From: Cyclospora cayetanensis
Lineage: Eukaryota; Apicomplexa; Conoidasida; Eucoccidiorida; Eimeriidae
Direction: 5' to 3'
NCBI RefSeq assembly: GCF_002999335.1
Contig: NW_020312181.1
Span: 186,001-250,000 of the forward strand
Length of the DNA stretch: 64,000 nt
The notes beneath the pieces are model-generated. The model made no database searches. It was given only the letters and a program-made list of their open reading frames with translations, and was not told the DNA's origin. The translations under genes were made by a program, and so were the position numbers. This document shows positions 49,838-61,267 of this stretch, in pieces (the first letter of the stretch is position 1; every line of letters starts with the position of its first letter).

Positions 49838-52800
49838 CAACCACCTCAGCAGAAGGAACAACTGCTGCAGCACAATCCGCTTGCCCGTTGTCATACCACT
49901 GCGCACTGGTGGCTACCGTGCTCTCCGAGACGTTTGTCCGCGCCAGCTCCAAAGAGACAACAACAGCAGGAGTACCCCTTGCGTCTTTTTGGTGTGGCAT
50001 GCAGCTACAGCTACAGCTGCTGCAACTACAGCTGTCGCTGCTGCACGCCATGACTGGTGCTTCCATGGGGCTTGCTGCAAAGGTGTTGCTACCACAGCTG
50101 TCCTGCTGCTGCCTTCCTGCAGCAAATCCAGGCTCGCGAAGAAGTTCAGAGGCCTCCCCACAAACGTTTGCATCCAGCTGCTGAGGCACCGCCCCTACCA
50201 GATCCACGAGGGAACACCGGGAGCCTCCGCCACTCGGATGGCACCAATATGCAGAAGAGCAGCTGCAGTTGCTGCAGTTGCTGCCGCCTTGAAACGCTGC
50301 TCCACCCCGTTCTCGCAGTCCATCGCTTGCGGCGGCTCTCTCTGGGGAGACGCCCACTGCCCCCTTAGCGGCCTCAACAGCAGCGCACTCCTTCCGCAAA
50401 GGAACTACAAATTCGTTGCAGCGAGGGCCTCCTCCAGATTCCCAAACAGAAGCCGACAGAAGCGCCAAACGGCCCGTCTGCAGGCAGACCGCAGGGGGTT
50501 CCTCCTGCTGCTCGTCGTGCTGCTGCGGCAGGGATAGACGAAAATTCCCTTCAAGCTGCCGCAGATCAAGGGTGTGCGTGAATCCCACAGCCTCTCTCCC
50601 CAGAGGCCTACACAGCGCAACGCTTTCGGCTCGCAAAAGAAGAGATCGCGGCCCTCCAAGTGCCCCCCAGGCAGTGCTCTTTTGCGGGGGGCAGCTCACC
50701 AGGCAGCACAGCTGCGATAGCCGCAGCGATACAGACACCTCCTGCAGCCAGGCCTCCAGCCCCCCAAGCAGCGGTGGCAGCAGCCGTCTTCTGTAGCTTT
50801 CCAGCGGTGCTGCAAACTGCTTTTCTTCCGGTGAGTCGGTCTCCTTCTCGAAGTCGTACGCCATCGGAGGACAGGCCCCTGCAAGCGCACGCGCGAGAGG
50901 ATGTGGGCCCTTCCCCCCCGCCTGCACACCATATTCGATGGGGTCGAAGGCGTCGAAGAAGCACTCCCTGCTGCTGCGGCTGCTGCTGCAATCGCAACTG
51001 AGCGTCCTCCCGCTGGAGGAGCTCATAGCGTCATCGGAGGAAGGGGGAGACGGCTGCTCGGCTGCCTGCGGCAAACCTCTCTTTGACCCTTCTGGATACA
51101 GGGAGCCCTCAGGACACCCGAGGCCGCTGTAAGATTGCTTCTTAAGAAGCGAGGAGTCGTCTGCCGTAAGGCTGTTCCCTCCCCGCGTTGCCTTGCGCCG
51201 CAACGCACCACTTTTCTGCCTCTCCTGCTCCTGCAGAAGCAGCAGGTGGCAGGCCGCTGCAAAGGCTGCACAGGCCGACACCCGAAGAGGCCCCAAGAGA
51301 AGTGCCATCGGCTTCACAGCCACGGAGACAGAAGCGCAGAGGGGCCCCTGCTGGACCGAAGGGGCAGAAGAGGGGGCCCCCGCTGATAGCCTTCGCGCTA
51401 AGAAATCCGCCGCCACAGCGTCGCTCCTGCGGAGCAGCGCAACTGCAGCTTCTCCAGACACTGGCATGAGCACTGGAATCCACCCGCTGCTGCCGTCGGG
51501 GGCCTCCCCATTGCTGCCAAGGCTACCACGCGTGAGGCTCAAGAAAATGTCTTCCGTGTCAGGGCTGCTGCTACCATTGCTAGTAGGGCAGCTGCTGCAG
51601 CCGCCTGCGCGCGTGTCGAGCCTCAAATGCGTTAGCGTGAGGCTTAACAGAGCAAGAACTTGACTGTCCAAAGCAGCCTCAAGCGAACCCCCTCCTCGAC
51701 CCCCGCGGCAGCTGCAGCAGCTGCAGCTGCTGCAGCGAGCCGCTTCTCTGCACGTCGCTGCGCGGAGAGGCTGCCGCTGTAAGGCTGTACTAAAAGACGG
51801 CGGGGCGTTCCTCCGAAGCGGCCGCTCTTGAAGCCTGCAGCTGAATTTTGAAGATAAAGACTCCTCCCAGCCGCTAGATGAAGGCAGCCCACCCTGTCCG
51901 CCATCGCCAACAGGGCTGCACCTGTCTGGTCCCCCCCAGCTGAACGAACCTGAGGGATGCACAAAGTCTGGAAGTCCGCTACTTTTTGCAGGGCCTGTTA
52001 CGGGGGTGGCAGCAACGCAGTCGCTGCAGCCGCTGCAACAGCAGTTGCTGCTGCCTTCGCGGGGGTGTCTCCACGCATCTCTGCAGCAGATCCTCGGTGG
52101 CTGGCGCGGAGTGAACCGAAACTGCGTTCGGCCGCAGCTAATCCTTAGGGCGCCGCCACTTAGCGATGGAGAGGCACGCGAAAACGCAGCCATCCTAGAG
52201 AAACTGCTGCGCTGTCTGGCTCTGAAGCTCCTCGAACACCTGCCAGAGCCGAAGGCGCCCTCGACAGCGGCAGCAGCAGACTGCTGCCCTGAGCCCAACG
52301 CTGGCTTTGCAGCGTACAGGCACGCAGAAAAAGCCTCAAAAACAACCTCCACACACACTCTCGGTGGCTGCTGCCCTTGCCGCAGCCACAGAGGCCCCTT
52401 AGACCCCAAGCGCGGGGAGCCTCCAAGGGGCCCCTCCCCAGCAGGCGGCCCTTTGGCATACTGCAACGCCTTCAAAAACGGTTGCATGCGGCGCACCGAG
52501 GCAGACAGAAGACACACATCCCCACACAATGTGGCAGGCGCAATGCGCAGAGAAACACGCGAAGAAAAATCCTCGGACTGCTGCTGCGTTCGCTGCCCCC
52601 CGATGTCGCGCCGCTGTCTTGGCTTCGACCCCTCGCCAGCTGCCCTTTTAGGACCAGGGCTTGTCGCTGCTTCGTGGCGTGAAGACGGCAGGGTAGCGGA
52701 TGCCTTTTGTTCATCATAAAGATCTGCGTGGCTACCCCTGTGCAGCCGAAGGTGCAGCGATGGCGTCAATGTACCTCCTCTCTCCTCGGACAGGAAGTCT

Positions 52801-55800
52801 AGGAAAGCATGCGCACGGGGGGAAGCACGAGAGCTCGTCGGAGGCGTAGAGGGCGACAGCGAGGGAGGCGATGAGGCACCGCTAGACGCTGCGTCCTTAA
52901 AGAGCTCGCGTGGGAGGCTAACAGAATGCACAGAAGCGGACCGGCTAACAGCCGCTGTTGCCACGGATCTGCTGCTGCTGATGCTTCTTCTTCTGCTCCG
53001 CAAAGAAGCCTTAGGGCCGAACCATAGAGACAGAGCTCCTGGAGTGCCGCTGCTCTGCATGTTGAGAGAGCACACAGCAAAACTCAGGTACGAGAGCACC
53101 AAGGATCGCCCTCCTTCCATGGGCACCTCACTTTTGCACAAACTATGGGCTTCAGCGCGATCGGGTGTCTCTACAGAACCGGCTACCGCAGAAGTCTGAG
53201 ACATCCCCGATGACGCCACGGCCTCTGCTAGCCCTGCTGCTAACGCTGCTGTTCGCTCTAGCCTCATCACCAAATCCATCCCTCCAAGACGCATCGCGAA
53301 GTCTTCTGCTGCTGCGTCCGCTGCCACGGTCTGCAGAGACACCCGAAGCTCAGATCCCGAGAGGCGTCCCCCCAAGGCAGCCAACGAGATGCTGAACTCC
53401 CGAGAATCACCAATCCCAAGGGCCTCTGAAGTCTCCCGCTGGCGGAGCTCGACGAGGGCTGGAGGCTGAAGCTTGTAGGCCCCTTCTGCATGCATGACCT
53501 GCCGCTCGCTGCTATCGCCGCTGCTGCTGCTGCTGGTATTGCTGCTATTGCTGCTGCTGCAGGAAACGTTGCTGCCTTGCGGCAATGCTGTCTGAGAGCA
53601 CAGAGGAGGTGGCAGCCACGGAGGACGAGGCGGCAGCAGCACCAGACCCCCATCTGCTGCTGGTGACGCTGCAGCTGCGACGGCAGCGGCTGCTCGAAGA
53701 GGCTCTCTCGCTGACGAGGCTGGAAGCGGCACGCTAGAGTGTTGCTGCACTTCCCTTAGCCAGCCGACAAGGGCCGCCGCATCCAAGATGTCCGTCTCCC
53801 GCAGCAGCAAGTGCAACGGCGAGAGGGAAGCCTCAAAAGTCACAGAGAGCTGGTACTCTTGCTGTGGCTGCCTCAGGTCAAAGGAGGAACAAATGCCTCG
53901 CAGCACACCGCCGCTTCCAGCAGCGGGAGTATCGACGGCAGCAGCAGGCGGAAGGGCTGCCGCGGCATCTTGGGGAAGCCTTAGAGTCCAATGTATGGAG
54001 GCACTGAGCTCCAGAGACGCAAGCAGAAGGCTGCAGAAGCAGGAGAGCAGGAGGCAAACGCGCCATGCACAAAGAGACGAGGCGTAAACAGGAAATTTTT
54101 CCCCCTTAAAGGTGGTGTACTACGTTCGTTACTACACAGTGTAATGCGATCGCTACGTGCTGCCTGCTCCCTCCTCCCCTTTTTCCTGTGTCGTCTTGAT
54201 CTGCGCCTTTTGCTGCAGCCAGCGTCGCACAAAGTGACGTCTGCTAAAGGGGCCCCTCCTCACCACTACGTACCTGGCATCCGGATGCTCTTCATGCTGC
54301 TGCTTGAACTCGGCAGCAAACGCTGCCGAATTGGGGTGAAGCTGCTGCCGCGTTGTCAGCCGCCACTCGTCGCTTCTCCAGTAGGCAGACAGCCCGCAAA
54401 GTTCAACCTCGTGCAACCCCACGAGGCCTAAAGCCGCCTCGCTCTGTAGGGTTCGCGAGGATTGGCGTGATTGCGAAAAAAGCGCACTCCCCAAAGCTTC
54501 GTCGGTGCTGCAAGCGCTACTGCCTAAGTACTCAAGAGATTCCCCGCCTAGAGACACCCCTCCGCCGAACTCCCTAGCAATCCTGTCTTCTTCTTCCAAG
54601 ATGTATCCGCTTGTCCTTCTTGCTGCCGCTTTTACGGCCTCTGCCGCTCTCTCCACGTCCGAATCCGAAAGGCAACTCGACAGCTCCTCAGCCTCCGACT
54701 TGGGAAGCTGCTGTCTCTCGGTCCGCATCATCTCGGCAGCTGCCTCAAGTGTGCGTGCTGCTGCGGCGGCAGCGTCTTCAACAAGCGTTTCTGCGGCTTG
54801 AGGCAGTTTCAGGGGGTGCTTTTCGGGGTGTCTCGGGAAGGAAGGGGGGAATGAGTGCTGCCTCCTGATGGGATCCCCCAGAGGGGACGCATCTTCTGTG
54901 CCTTTTGACGTGCGGTGCAGGCCACTGCTGCTCGCTTCGACTGGCGTTCTCGCTTTTGCGCGGTTCGCAGTTGAACAGGTTGCTGAGAGTCTCCTTCGCC
55001 TGCAGCTCCCAGAGCCAACAGCGACACTCAGAGACTCTACGCTGCCATCCCCTGCTGCCGAGGCTGTGCCTGCATCTGACGCGTCCGGCAGTGGTGGAGG
55101 TGTTGCACTGGGATTCGCAGAGAAAGAGGCAATCACAAAGCCGCACTGGAGAGGACGAACGACGTCTGCGCAGTCAGGAGGCCCCTTGGCAGCCTCCCGT
55201 CTCTCCCTCCAGCACAGCCGCTGCTGCTGCTGCCGCTTTTGGTCAGAGCGATGTTGCGGGTAGCGTGCATTAGCGGCAGCGGCGCATGCCCTGCCAGTCG
55301 GATCCTCCAGTCGGAAGTGCACGTCACGTATGGAAAAAAAGACGCTTCGGGAGAAGAATGTCAGCAAGCGCCGCAGCAGCAGAGGCTGGATTGCATTAGC
55401 TCCTCCCCTGCCGTTTCCCCTCTTGCTGCTGGGGGATGAACGCTGGGCCGTGGATACGAAACCGCTGACAGCGCGCTGCACAAAAGAAGCCCCTATTGCG
55501 GAGAGACGTGACCAGAATCGGCGCTGCTGATGATCCTCGTGCTGCAGCTGTAGCTGCTGTTGCAACTTGAATTCTTCATTGGCAAACTCGCTTTGGGTAG
55601 ACACCAACGCGTAGACTTGGTGCACGTGCACCTCAATACGGCTGCCGTCCCGGTGCAGTACGAGCTGCTGCAGCAGCTGCCGCCAGGATGCTTTGACGCG
55701 CACTTCCCCAATGAAAAGGGAGTGCAGCAGCAAGTCTAAGGAGAGGTGGCGGCATTGTGCCACTAGCCCTTGCAACACGAGGCCGTCCCGAGATCCTCCT

Positions 55801-55877
55801 ACAATGAGGCTCTGCACCTCTATGCCCAAGAGACTCAGCAGTCGCTTGAGTAAGAGCGACACCACCCGTCGAAACAT
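32572..55877 (-). CDS. Giant VPS13-like bridge lipid-transfer protein
   Basis: About ten exons, most phase-consistent: 55877-54157, 54030-48581 (5,450 bp), 48429-43548 (see frame issue), 43021-42230, about 41790-40958, 40329-40052, 39190-37933, 37721-35516, 35074-33903 and 33519-32572; roughly 6,500 codons. The N-terminus ([20 protein letters not shown], later [17 protein letters not shown]) matches the chorein domain, where VPS13 has IxxVxxRYED. The C-terminal third has adaptor-binding/SHR-BD-like strands ([34 protein letters not shown]). Near the end, [20 protein letters not shown] parallels the QMYVLVLGLDVLGNPFGL signature. VPS13 proteins form a hydrophobic groove that moves phospholipids at membrane contact sites. 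Compared with the ~3,100-residue yeast protein this one is doubled, mostly by Ala/Ser/Gln low-complexity insertions, including a Gln/Glu/His tract encoded at 36470-36765. Confidence 0.85.
36470..36765 (-). repeat. Gln/Glu/His low-complexity tract with QDQEKEL tandem units
   Basis: Inside the VPS13-like exon 37721-35516 about 100 residues are almost only Gln, Glu and His (for example [18 protein letters not shown]). They end with two copies of QDQEKEL encoded by a perfect 21-bp tandem repeat. The tract interrupts a beta-rich region and probably forms a disordered loop. The opposite strand reads as poly-Leu and is a shadow. Confidence 0.85.
39290..39800. repeat. TATG-type microsatellite in VPS13-like intron
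   Basis: About 510 bp of TA/TG steps on the plus strand. From about 39560 to 39710 there are regular units built from TATATGTATATGCACATG (18 bp) with 24-bp variants. It ends in a pure (TA)n tract near 39737-39760. It lies in the intron between exons 40329-40052 and 39190-37933, where the transcribed strand reads as CATA repeats. Confidence 0.95.
40370..40912. repeat. CA/TA microsatellite in VPS13-like intron
   Basis: About 540 bp of ACAC/ATAC steps, less regular than the other two tracts, with units such as CATACACATATACA. It sits in the intron immediately upstream (in transcript sense) of exon 40329-40052, starting about 40 bp from its acceptor. Long His/Thr/Tyr or Cys/Val/Tyr frames over it are artefacts of the repeat. 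Confidence 0.95.
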
Positions 55878-57911
55878 TGTGCACCCTGCTGCTCCAGCTG
55901 CATGCTGCTGCCGTGACTGCCGTAGCTGCGAGGAGCACCAGCAGAGGCTCACCCTTAGGGCGAAGGGTGGAGAAAACAGAGGTGCGGCATCTCGCTGGTC
56001 ACGTGGTCGTGCACTGACGCGGTGCAGATGACGCCTTCCTTCCTCTCTCTCTCTCTCGCTCGCTCTATGGATTTGAACGGGTGCAGCTCTTGCTGTGGAC
56101 ACGCTTCAGCATAGGCCCCGTCCAGTTTCTTTTGCCTCTGGAGCCCCTAGCAAAACGCGGAGGAGGAGCACCTATGGCAGGAACCGTGTTCACAGGACCG
56201 CACGGGTGGGAGACTCGGGAAACTCGCCGAAGGCGACAGGGGTTGCCTCTGCAGCGAGCGAATCGGGATAGAGGCGGGTGCCTTCACCTTAGCCCAGGAA
56301 GGCGTTAAGGGGCACAGAGCTCCATGACACAGAAAATTAACAATAGAAGTAAGCCGCGAATTGCGGGGTAACAAAGTTCAGGACCGCGCACTGCCCAAAG
56401 CCAAGCGCTGTGGGACTATGGCAGAATCGGCTCCAGCCAGGGGCCCTCGCCGAATCGCAGCGTGCACCTATTGATCGCCGACTGCTGCCAGCAGCCGAGC
56501 TGGAATTCTTTTTATGAACACTATAGTCACCAGAACACAGGAGAAGACGGTGCAGGTAGGCGCACAAACACCGTCGGCTGTTGAGTCGCAGGGGCTTTCC
56601 CGCCAGAACCAGCGAGGGGCGGATGTGCAGGCCGACCCGCCTATTCTGACACTGCCGACGCCAGACGATACCGCCAGCATTTTGAAACAGGCGTTTGTAC
56701 ATGGGGAAGACGGCAGGTGCTTTCACCCCAGCGGGCTGTCACGCATTGTCGCGAGAGCCTCGCCACACAGAGAGAAGCGCAAAAAGCCTGGGCAAGCACT
56801 GTAACGCCCTGCAGTCCGATCTCTGCAACAATACCCCAGGCATCTGCAAGGCCAGTTGCCCCAGAAGGTCGGTAGCCACCCTCGCCCTGTCCTCCTAAGA
56901 GGCCCCCCTCCCCCCTCTATAAGGGATGTGGAATAAGGGCCTTTTTCAGGTACTCTTTCTTGGGGTGTCGCCTGCCGCCTGTGTAGATACGCCGTCTCAA
57001 CAGTGCGTTCTTGTAGGATGCGCCAGCAAGCCCAGAACAGAAATGCTGGTTTGCTTTGCTCCCGCAGTAGGCAGCAACGTTCAAGGCTGACGCCGGCCCC
57101 TCCCAATAGCGCTATGCCCTACACATCCACCGTGGCACTCGAAATGTTCTGCTAATAGCCCCTCCCCCCCTCCCGCCCCTGACTACCTGCAGGTAATCGT
57201 GGGCAGTACGTTGGAGGCGGCCTAGCCCCTTAGTGCCGCCCCCAAGGCGCCTCTGTGGTGAGCTTCGCTGAAACGCAAGCGTTTTAAAGCTGCTCGGGGT
57301 CCTCCTTAAGGAGCAATTGTCGCGAGTCGTTACACACAGGCAGGCCTCTAAGGGGGGCCACCCGGAGAGAAAATAAAACGAAACGATTTAGCACACGGTT
57401 AGACAAAAACACCCAGTAACGCGGACGGCGCCCGACCACTCGCCATCCGGGGCCTTGCACGCTGCCTTCTACCCCTGCATCACAGGCTACGCAAGTAAGG
57501 AACAGAAGCAGCTGCTGCACAAGTCCAGCAGAAGGAGAGACGTGCAACCTGCAAACGATGGAGGGTCCCATCCTCCGCTCGCAGTTGTTTCGTATCAGTA
57601 GGCCTTTGCTGCGTCGAGCTTCTTGAGGCACAGCGCAAATACTGCCTCTTTTGAATAACCCCAGAACAAGTGCCTTCTTGTCCCTCAATCAGGAGCCCCT
57701 ACCGACAGAAGGCGGACCCACACGGCTGCCACCACAAGGGCTACTTTGTGTCACGCCGCCTTCGGCCAGACCCCCCGTTGTTCACTGTGCAAACCAGCCT
57801 CCTTTAGTGGTCTCTAGTACACTTAAAGCCCTAAAATGCCACGGCTCAGAGTCCACACCCCTAAGTGAGACGCCCTCTGGAAGCGCAACCGCGTGCGCAT
57901 CGTGTATCGGG
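55878..57911. other. Intergenic region upstream of VPS13-like gene, one weak + exon candidate
   Basis: About 2 kb between the VPS13-like start and the bL27 stop codon. A CT-rich simple tract at 56040-56070 lies about 160 bp upstream of the VPS13 start and could be leader or promoter sequence. On the plus strand 56514-56804 has coding-like composition (QADPPILTLPTPDDTASILK) but no recognised domain and no confirmed partner exon. A minus-strand frame at 57284-57688 is open without motifs. Neither is called as a gene. Confidence 0.45.
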
Positions 57912-58856
57912 TTATCTGTCCTCACAGAGCGGCGGCGCGTCCGGGAGTGTCGGATTTTGCCAGATGTCAAATCGGCTGATCTTCTTGGGCCTGGGAAGAG
58001 GTTTCGTAGGTGGGTTGACGAGCTGTTTAGAAAATACGCGGGTAGCTTTCATCCTGAGGTGGCACAGATGCCGGTTTTCCTCCTTGCTTGCCACGTGCTC
58101 CGTCCTGTACCTCCAAAGGTCTTCCCTCAGGAGCTCCTCTCGCGGCTCAGGCAGCACATTGCAGAGCAAATGGTCCTGCTCTACGTCGTGGGTGTACTTG
58201 ACCCGTCCATGCACTAGCGCAACTAGGGAGGAATCCTTGGCAACCCCCACGTTCTCTCCCGGATACATCTTCCGGTGCCTACCCCGCCGCTTACTCTCGA
58301 AACCCCATGCGATGTACCGCCGCTGCTTCACCAGCAGGGCTCCTGGAGTCACATACTCTGCAGAGAGGCGACGCGGGCCTATGTGAGCCTTCTGCGACTG
58401 ACCTGTGGGGGAGGCTCTGCCTCGCCGATGGTAGGCTGAGGACTTAACCATCTTGTGCCGTACAGCCTGATAGCTGTAAGGGGGAGGGGCGGGGAAGGCA
58501 GGAGGGAACACCACCAGGGAGCCACCCGGCAAGGCTCCACTGAGCAACGATGCAGAAAATGGGTGCCAACGGCCCACAGCAGAAGAGGCGGGCGTTAGAT
58601 GCGAAAGGGGGGCCTCCTGGTGGAACCACGTGTTATGCGGACGAGCGGCAGGGACACGGGAAGACCAATGAAGCGGACGACACACCGACAGATCCTCATC
58701 ATTGCGACTGCAGACCTGGCAGCTAATACTAGCGTTTCGCAGACCCAGTGTCGAGGGAGAAAGGGCAGTCGCTGCTTTTTGAAAAATGAAGGAATGCCGC
58801 AGGGCGCTGCTGCCAGCCCTCAGCGCCCAGCCTGTCGATGCCCGACTGCCCTGCAT
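57912..58856 (-). CDS. Organellar ribosomal protein bL27
   Basis: A single exon of about 314 residues from the internal methionine, or 344 from the upstream one at 58946. The bL27 domain sits in the middle: HRRGRASPTGQSQKAHIGPR, then EYVTPGALLVKQRR, YPGENVGVAKDSSLVALVHG and RVKYTHDV. This matches the bacterial order of basic N-tail, VxxGxIIVRQRG and HxGxNVGxGxDxTLFA. bL27 belongs to the large ribosomal subunit near the peptidyl-transferase centre. The N-terminal ~150 residues are extra. From the internal methionine they are Arg/Ser/Ala-rich and lack acidic residues, like a mitochondrial leader. The longer start adds a hydrophobic stretch (FPCLPLVPSFCHGFFCLAP) that could serve as a signal peptide for the apicoplast. 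The compartment is therefore undecided. Confidence 0.82.
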   Translation of the reverse strand: MQGSRASTGWALRAGSSALRHSFIFQKAATALSPSTLGLRNASISCQVCSRNDEDLSVCRPLHWSSRVPAARPHNTWFHQEAPLSHLTPASSAVGRWHPFSASLLSGALPGGSLVVFPPAFPAPPPYSYQAVRHKMVKSSAYHRRGRASPTGQSQKAHIGPRRLSAEYVTPGALLVKQRRYIAWGFESKRRGRHRKMYPGENVGVAKDSSLVALVHGRVKYTHDVEQDHLLCNVLPEPREELLREDLWRYRTEHVASKEENRHLCHLRMKATRVFSKQLVNPPTKPLPRPKKISRFDIWQNPTLPDAPPLCEDR

Positions 58857-59421
58857 CGGAGCAAGGCAGAAAAAGCCATGGCAAAACGAAGGCACCAGAG
58901 GAAGGCAAGGAAAGTCCTCTTTACGCAGCCAAGCACACCGAGGCAAAACAGCAGCAGCCGGGGCCGTCTTCAGCCTTTATTGGAGTGCCTGGCGTTTATG
59001 AGAGCTAAATTGAGCGCCAATTTCGTACAAGGAGATCCAATCGATGCAATGGATTCGGGGAAGCTGAGTTAATGAGCTGAGAATGCTGGGGCTGCGCATG
59101 TTTGCAGTCCCTATTCTGCGGTGAGTGTCTCTTCCGCCAGTCTGCCCTTATAGGTGCGCAGCTTTTACCAAGCCGTTCCCTGCACCAAATATAGCGAATT
59201 CGCATAACAGAAATGCCACTTTCTACATAATCATGAGTTCGGCAATGCTCTTCCGACTGTTTGCAAAAGTTTCTTCTAAACAGTACCATTCGCTACGGAA
59301 TGCAACAACGGGTCACACATCGGCCTTACGACACGCCGGTCAACCCCCCAATTAATTGTTGACAAGCTACTCTTCATGAATGAAAACAGCGGATCTGACA
59401 AAATAGAGCGCTTTAAGCAAA
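58857..59421. promoter_or_regulatory. Shared head-to-head upstream region of bL27 and LC8
   Basis: Roughly 565 bp separates the diverging start codons of bL27 (-) and the dynein light chain (+); 475 bp if the longer bL27 start is used. No other gene fits between them, so both promoters must lie here. No specific motif was identified. Confidence 0.4.
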
Positions 59422-59691
59422 ATGGCAGCCTCGAGGGCCCCAGTTACAGACATTGATCCTGATTCAGATTTGTACCAGGACGCACTCGCACAGGGTGCCA
59501 TAGCCAGCGCAAGGTTCCAGAAAGAGGAAGACATATCAAGGCACATGAAGAATTTCTTTGATTCCAAATATTCCCCGAATTGGCATTGTGTAGTAGGCAG
59601 GGATTTTGCAAATTGCTCCTCCTGTGAGCAAAAGACGAGCATTTTTTTTTATGTGGGGCAAACCGCCATCCTGTTGTACAAACTTGGGTGA
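59422..59691 (+). CDS. DYNLL: Dynein light chain LC8
   Basis: A single-exon gene of 89 residues, exactly the size of LC8 proteins. The sequence has the LC8 order: an N-terminal acidic stretch, helices (YQDALAQGAIASARFQKEED, ISRHMKNFFDSKYSPNWHCV), then VGRDFANC, SIFFYVGQTAILLYKLG. WHCVVGRDF and the FYxGQxAILLxK ending are family diagnostic. Some usual residues differ (NC-SSCEQKTS in place of the SYVTHETKH turn), so it may be a divergent flagellar-type paralogue rather than the main LC8. LC8 dimers bind intermediate chains and many short linear motifs; in apicomplexans they occur in cytoplasmic and axonemal dynein. The start at 59422 gives a natural N-terminus. Confidence 0.9.
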   Translation: MAASRAPVTDIDPDSDLYQDALAQGAIASARFQKEEDISRHMKNFFDSKYSPNWHCVVGRDFANCSSCEQKTSIFFYVGQTAILLYKLG

Positions 59692-59849
59692 TTGAAAGGA
59701 CCATACGGCTACTCCTGTTGTCTCAAACCCTAGAGCGGTTTAACATGTTTTGTCTATGGTGAACTCAAAGTTTATTTTCTGGGCCTCAGTGGCTCTTCAA
59801 TGACGCAGACACGTCGACAAACGGGGTTCTCGTTGGGTCTAACGCATGG

Positions 59850-60263
59850 TTGGACAGCTGGGAAGGAGACGCTGAGATGGGGCGTCGCCTAAGGTGGCTC
59901 GCTATTTTACCCATGCTTTCCCTGCTGTGGTGTCCGCTTGCAAACTGCTTCGCCATATACCGCGTTTGCGCATGGAGGACATGCACTGGCGTCCCCGTTC
60001 CTCTTCTTCAAAGAGGAACTGTTGAACAGCTGGAAATCCAGGCCCGTAATCAGATCTGTATGGGAGGCACAGCATCGCTTCTTATGAAGAAAAAGGATCG
60101 GCGAAACCTTGTGGTTTTGGAATGCACGGAAGCGCGAGCAGAGGGCAAGCCTCCATCACGATATACAACGACGAAGAATCGCAAGAACACTCCAGAACCT
60201 CTACAACTTCGTAAGTATAATAAGTTCTTGAGACGGCATACACTCCACAAAGAGCTTAAGTGA
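59850..60263 (+). CDS. Apicoplast-targeted ribosomal protein bL33
   Basis: 137 residues from the first methionine, or 128 from the second at 59877, which directly precedes a hydrophobic signal peptide ([20 protein letters not shown]). A transit-like stretch follows, and the last ~55 residues are a clear bL33: [12 protein letters not shown], then [32 protein letters not shown]. This fits the bacterial pattern (YxTxKNKRNxPEKLELKKYxPxxRKHVxYKE). The zinc-binding cysteines of some bL33 forms are absent, as in the cysteine-free type. Signal peptide plus transit region ahead of a bacterial ribosomal protein is the classic bipartite arrangement for nuclear-encoded apicoplast proteins. It would act in the large subunit of the plastid ribosome. 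The gene is on the same strand as LC8, 158 bp downstream. Confidence 0.88.
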   Translation: MDSWEGDAEMGRRLRWLAILPMLSLLWCPLANCFAIYRVCAWRTCTGVPVPLLQRGTVEQLEIQARNQICMGGTASLLMKKKDRRNLVVLECTEARAEGKPPSRYTTTKNRKNTPEPLQLRKYNKFLRRHTLHKELK

Positions 60264-61267
60264 CAAATCACAGAAACACTCTGCCGTCTGCCTATCAGGA
60301 AGTCCCAGTGGAAGCCTTGTTTCTCATTCCCATTATGTACAAGGAGGCATTTGCTTTTCACTGTCCATTACATGGCTTTTTAACGAACTGCCCGGACTGT
60401 GAATACGGCCTGGGGCACTTTTGTCCAATGCCGTGGTCTACTCTACAGGAAAGGACAGGCCTGTTTACTCACACAAAATATGCACAAGCAACCCACCCTT
60501 GCGATAAGGTGCAGATGATCGGCATCCTTTTGCTAAATGAACCAGAATTTTTAAGCAAGCTCGCGTGGCTAGATAGTAGCTGTATTTTGCAGCGACCTTT
60601 TAGGATGTTCATTATCTTAGAGAAGTGGAAAGGGGGCTGTACTAAGATTATGATGGTATCATATACGCCAGAATTGCTGATTACAACGAAATGCTTTTCA
60701 ATAAGCGCATTCGTCTACTTGTAAATGTAGAAAGCAACAAGATCCTTCATGGCCAGTGTATGTGAAATATCTAGTAGCTTTCCAATAGAGAGCGAACTCT
60801 AGAATCGTACCGAAAAGTAGCGAGGAAGAATTTAACTCTCCATGGAGCACAAAGAAGTGAATCGTGCCTACTAGAGCCTTGGTGTAAACAACTGAAATGC
60901 ACGGTTTACCGAACCTTTCCATCTAAGCGGACGATGCCGCCATTTAAAAGAGCAGGCAGGGGAAAGCAACTTTCTTTCACCTAAATCAATCATCGCAATA
61001 TTAGAAATGATGTAAGCAAGCACTTATGAAAGGGACTTTGCCGCTCTGGTGTATGTACTGCCCATTGGAGCAGAGTGGTGTGTCGCCACCTCAGGTGTCC
61101 AATACATATCAGTGAAACGCAACGCTCATTTTTGCGTCATACAGGGAGAGGTGCAAAGTGCAAAGGCCGCGAATTCTTATCAGCAAACGAATGCGCGGCA
61201 TGATTTTATACTCAGTAGAAGATGCATTTTTATGCGTCTAATACAGCCATATAAGTAATCGTGAATC
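60264..61267. other. Intergenic between bL33 and the MATH/BTB-like gene
   Basis: About 1 kb, AT-richer than the large genes to the left. An open frame runs from 60260 to 60724 on the plus strand (154 codons) and overlaps the bL33 stop. It has scattered cysteines but no recognised domain, and its start has no support. The remainder has no coding signal. Confidence 0.45.

Noticed and set aside
57651..58386. Plus-strand frames of 188 and 173 codons overlapping bL27
   Set aside because: They lie antisense to the well-supported bL27 domain; the minus frame carries the conserved motifs.
60260..60724. 154-codon plus-strand frame overlapping the bL33 stop
   Set aside because: No recognised domain, no upstream promoter space, and composition like surrounding non-coding sequence.
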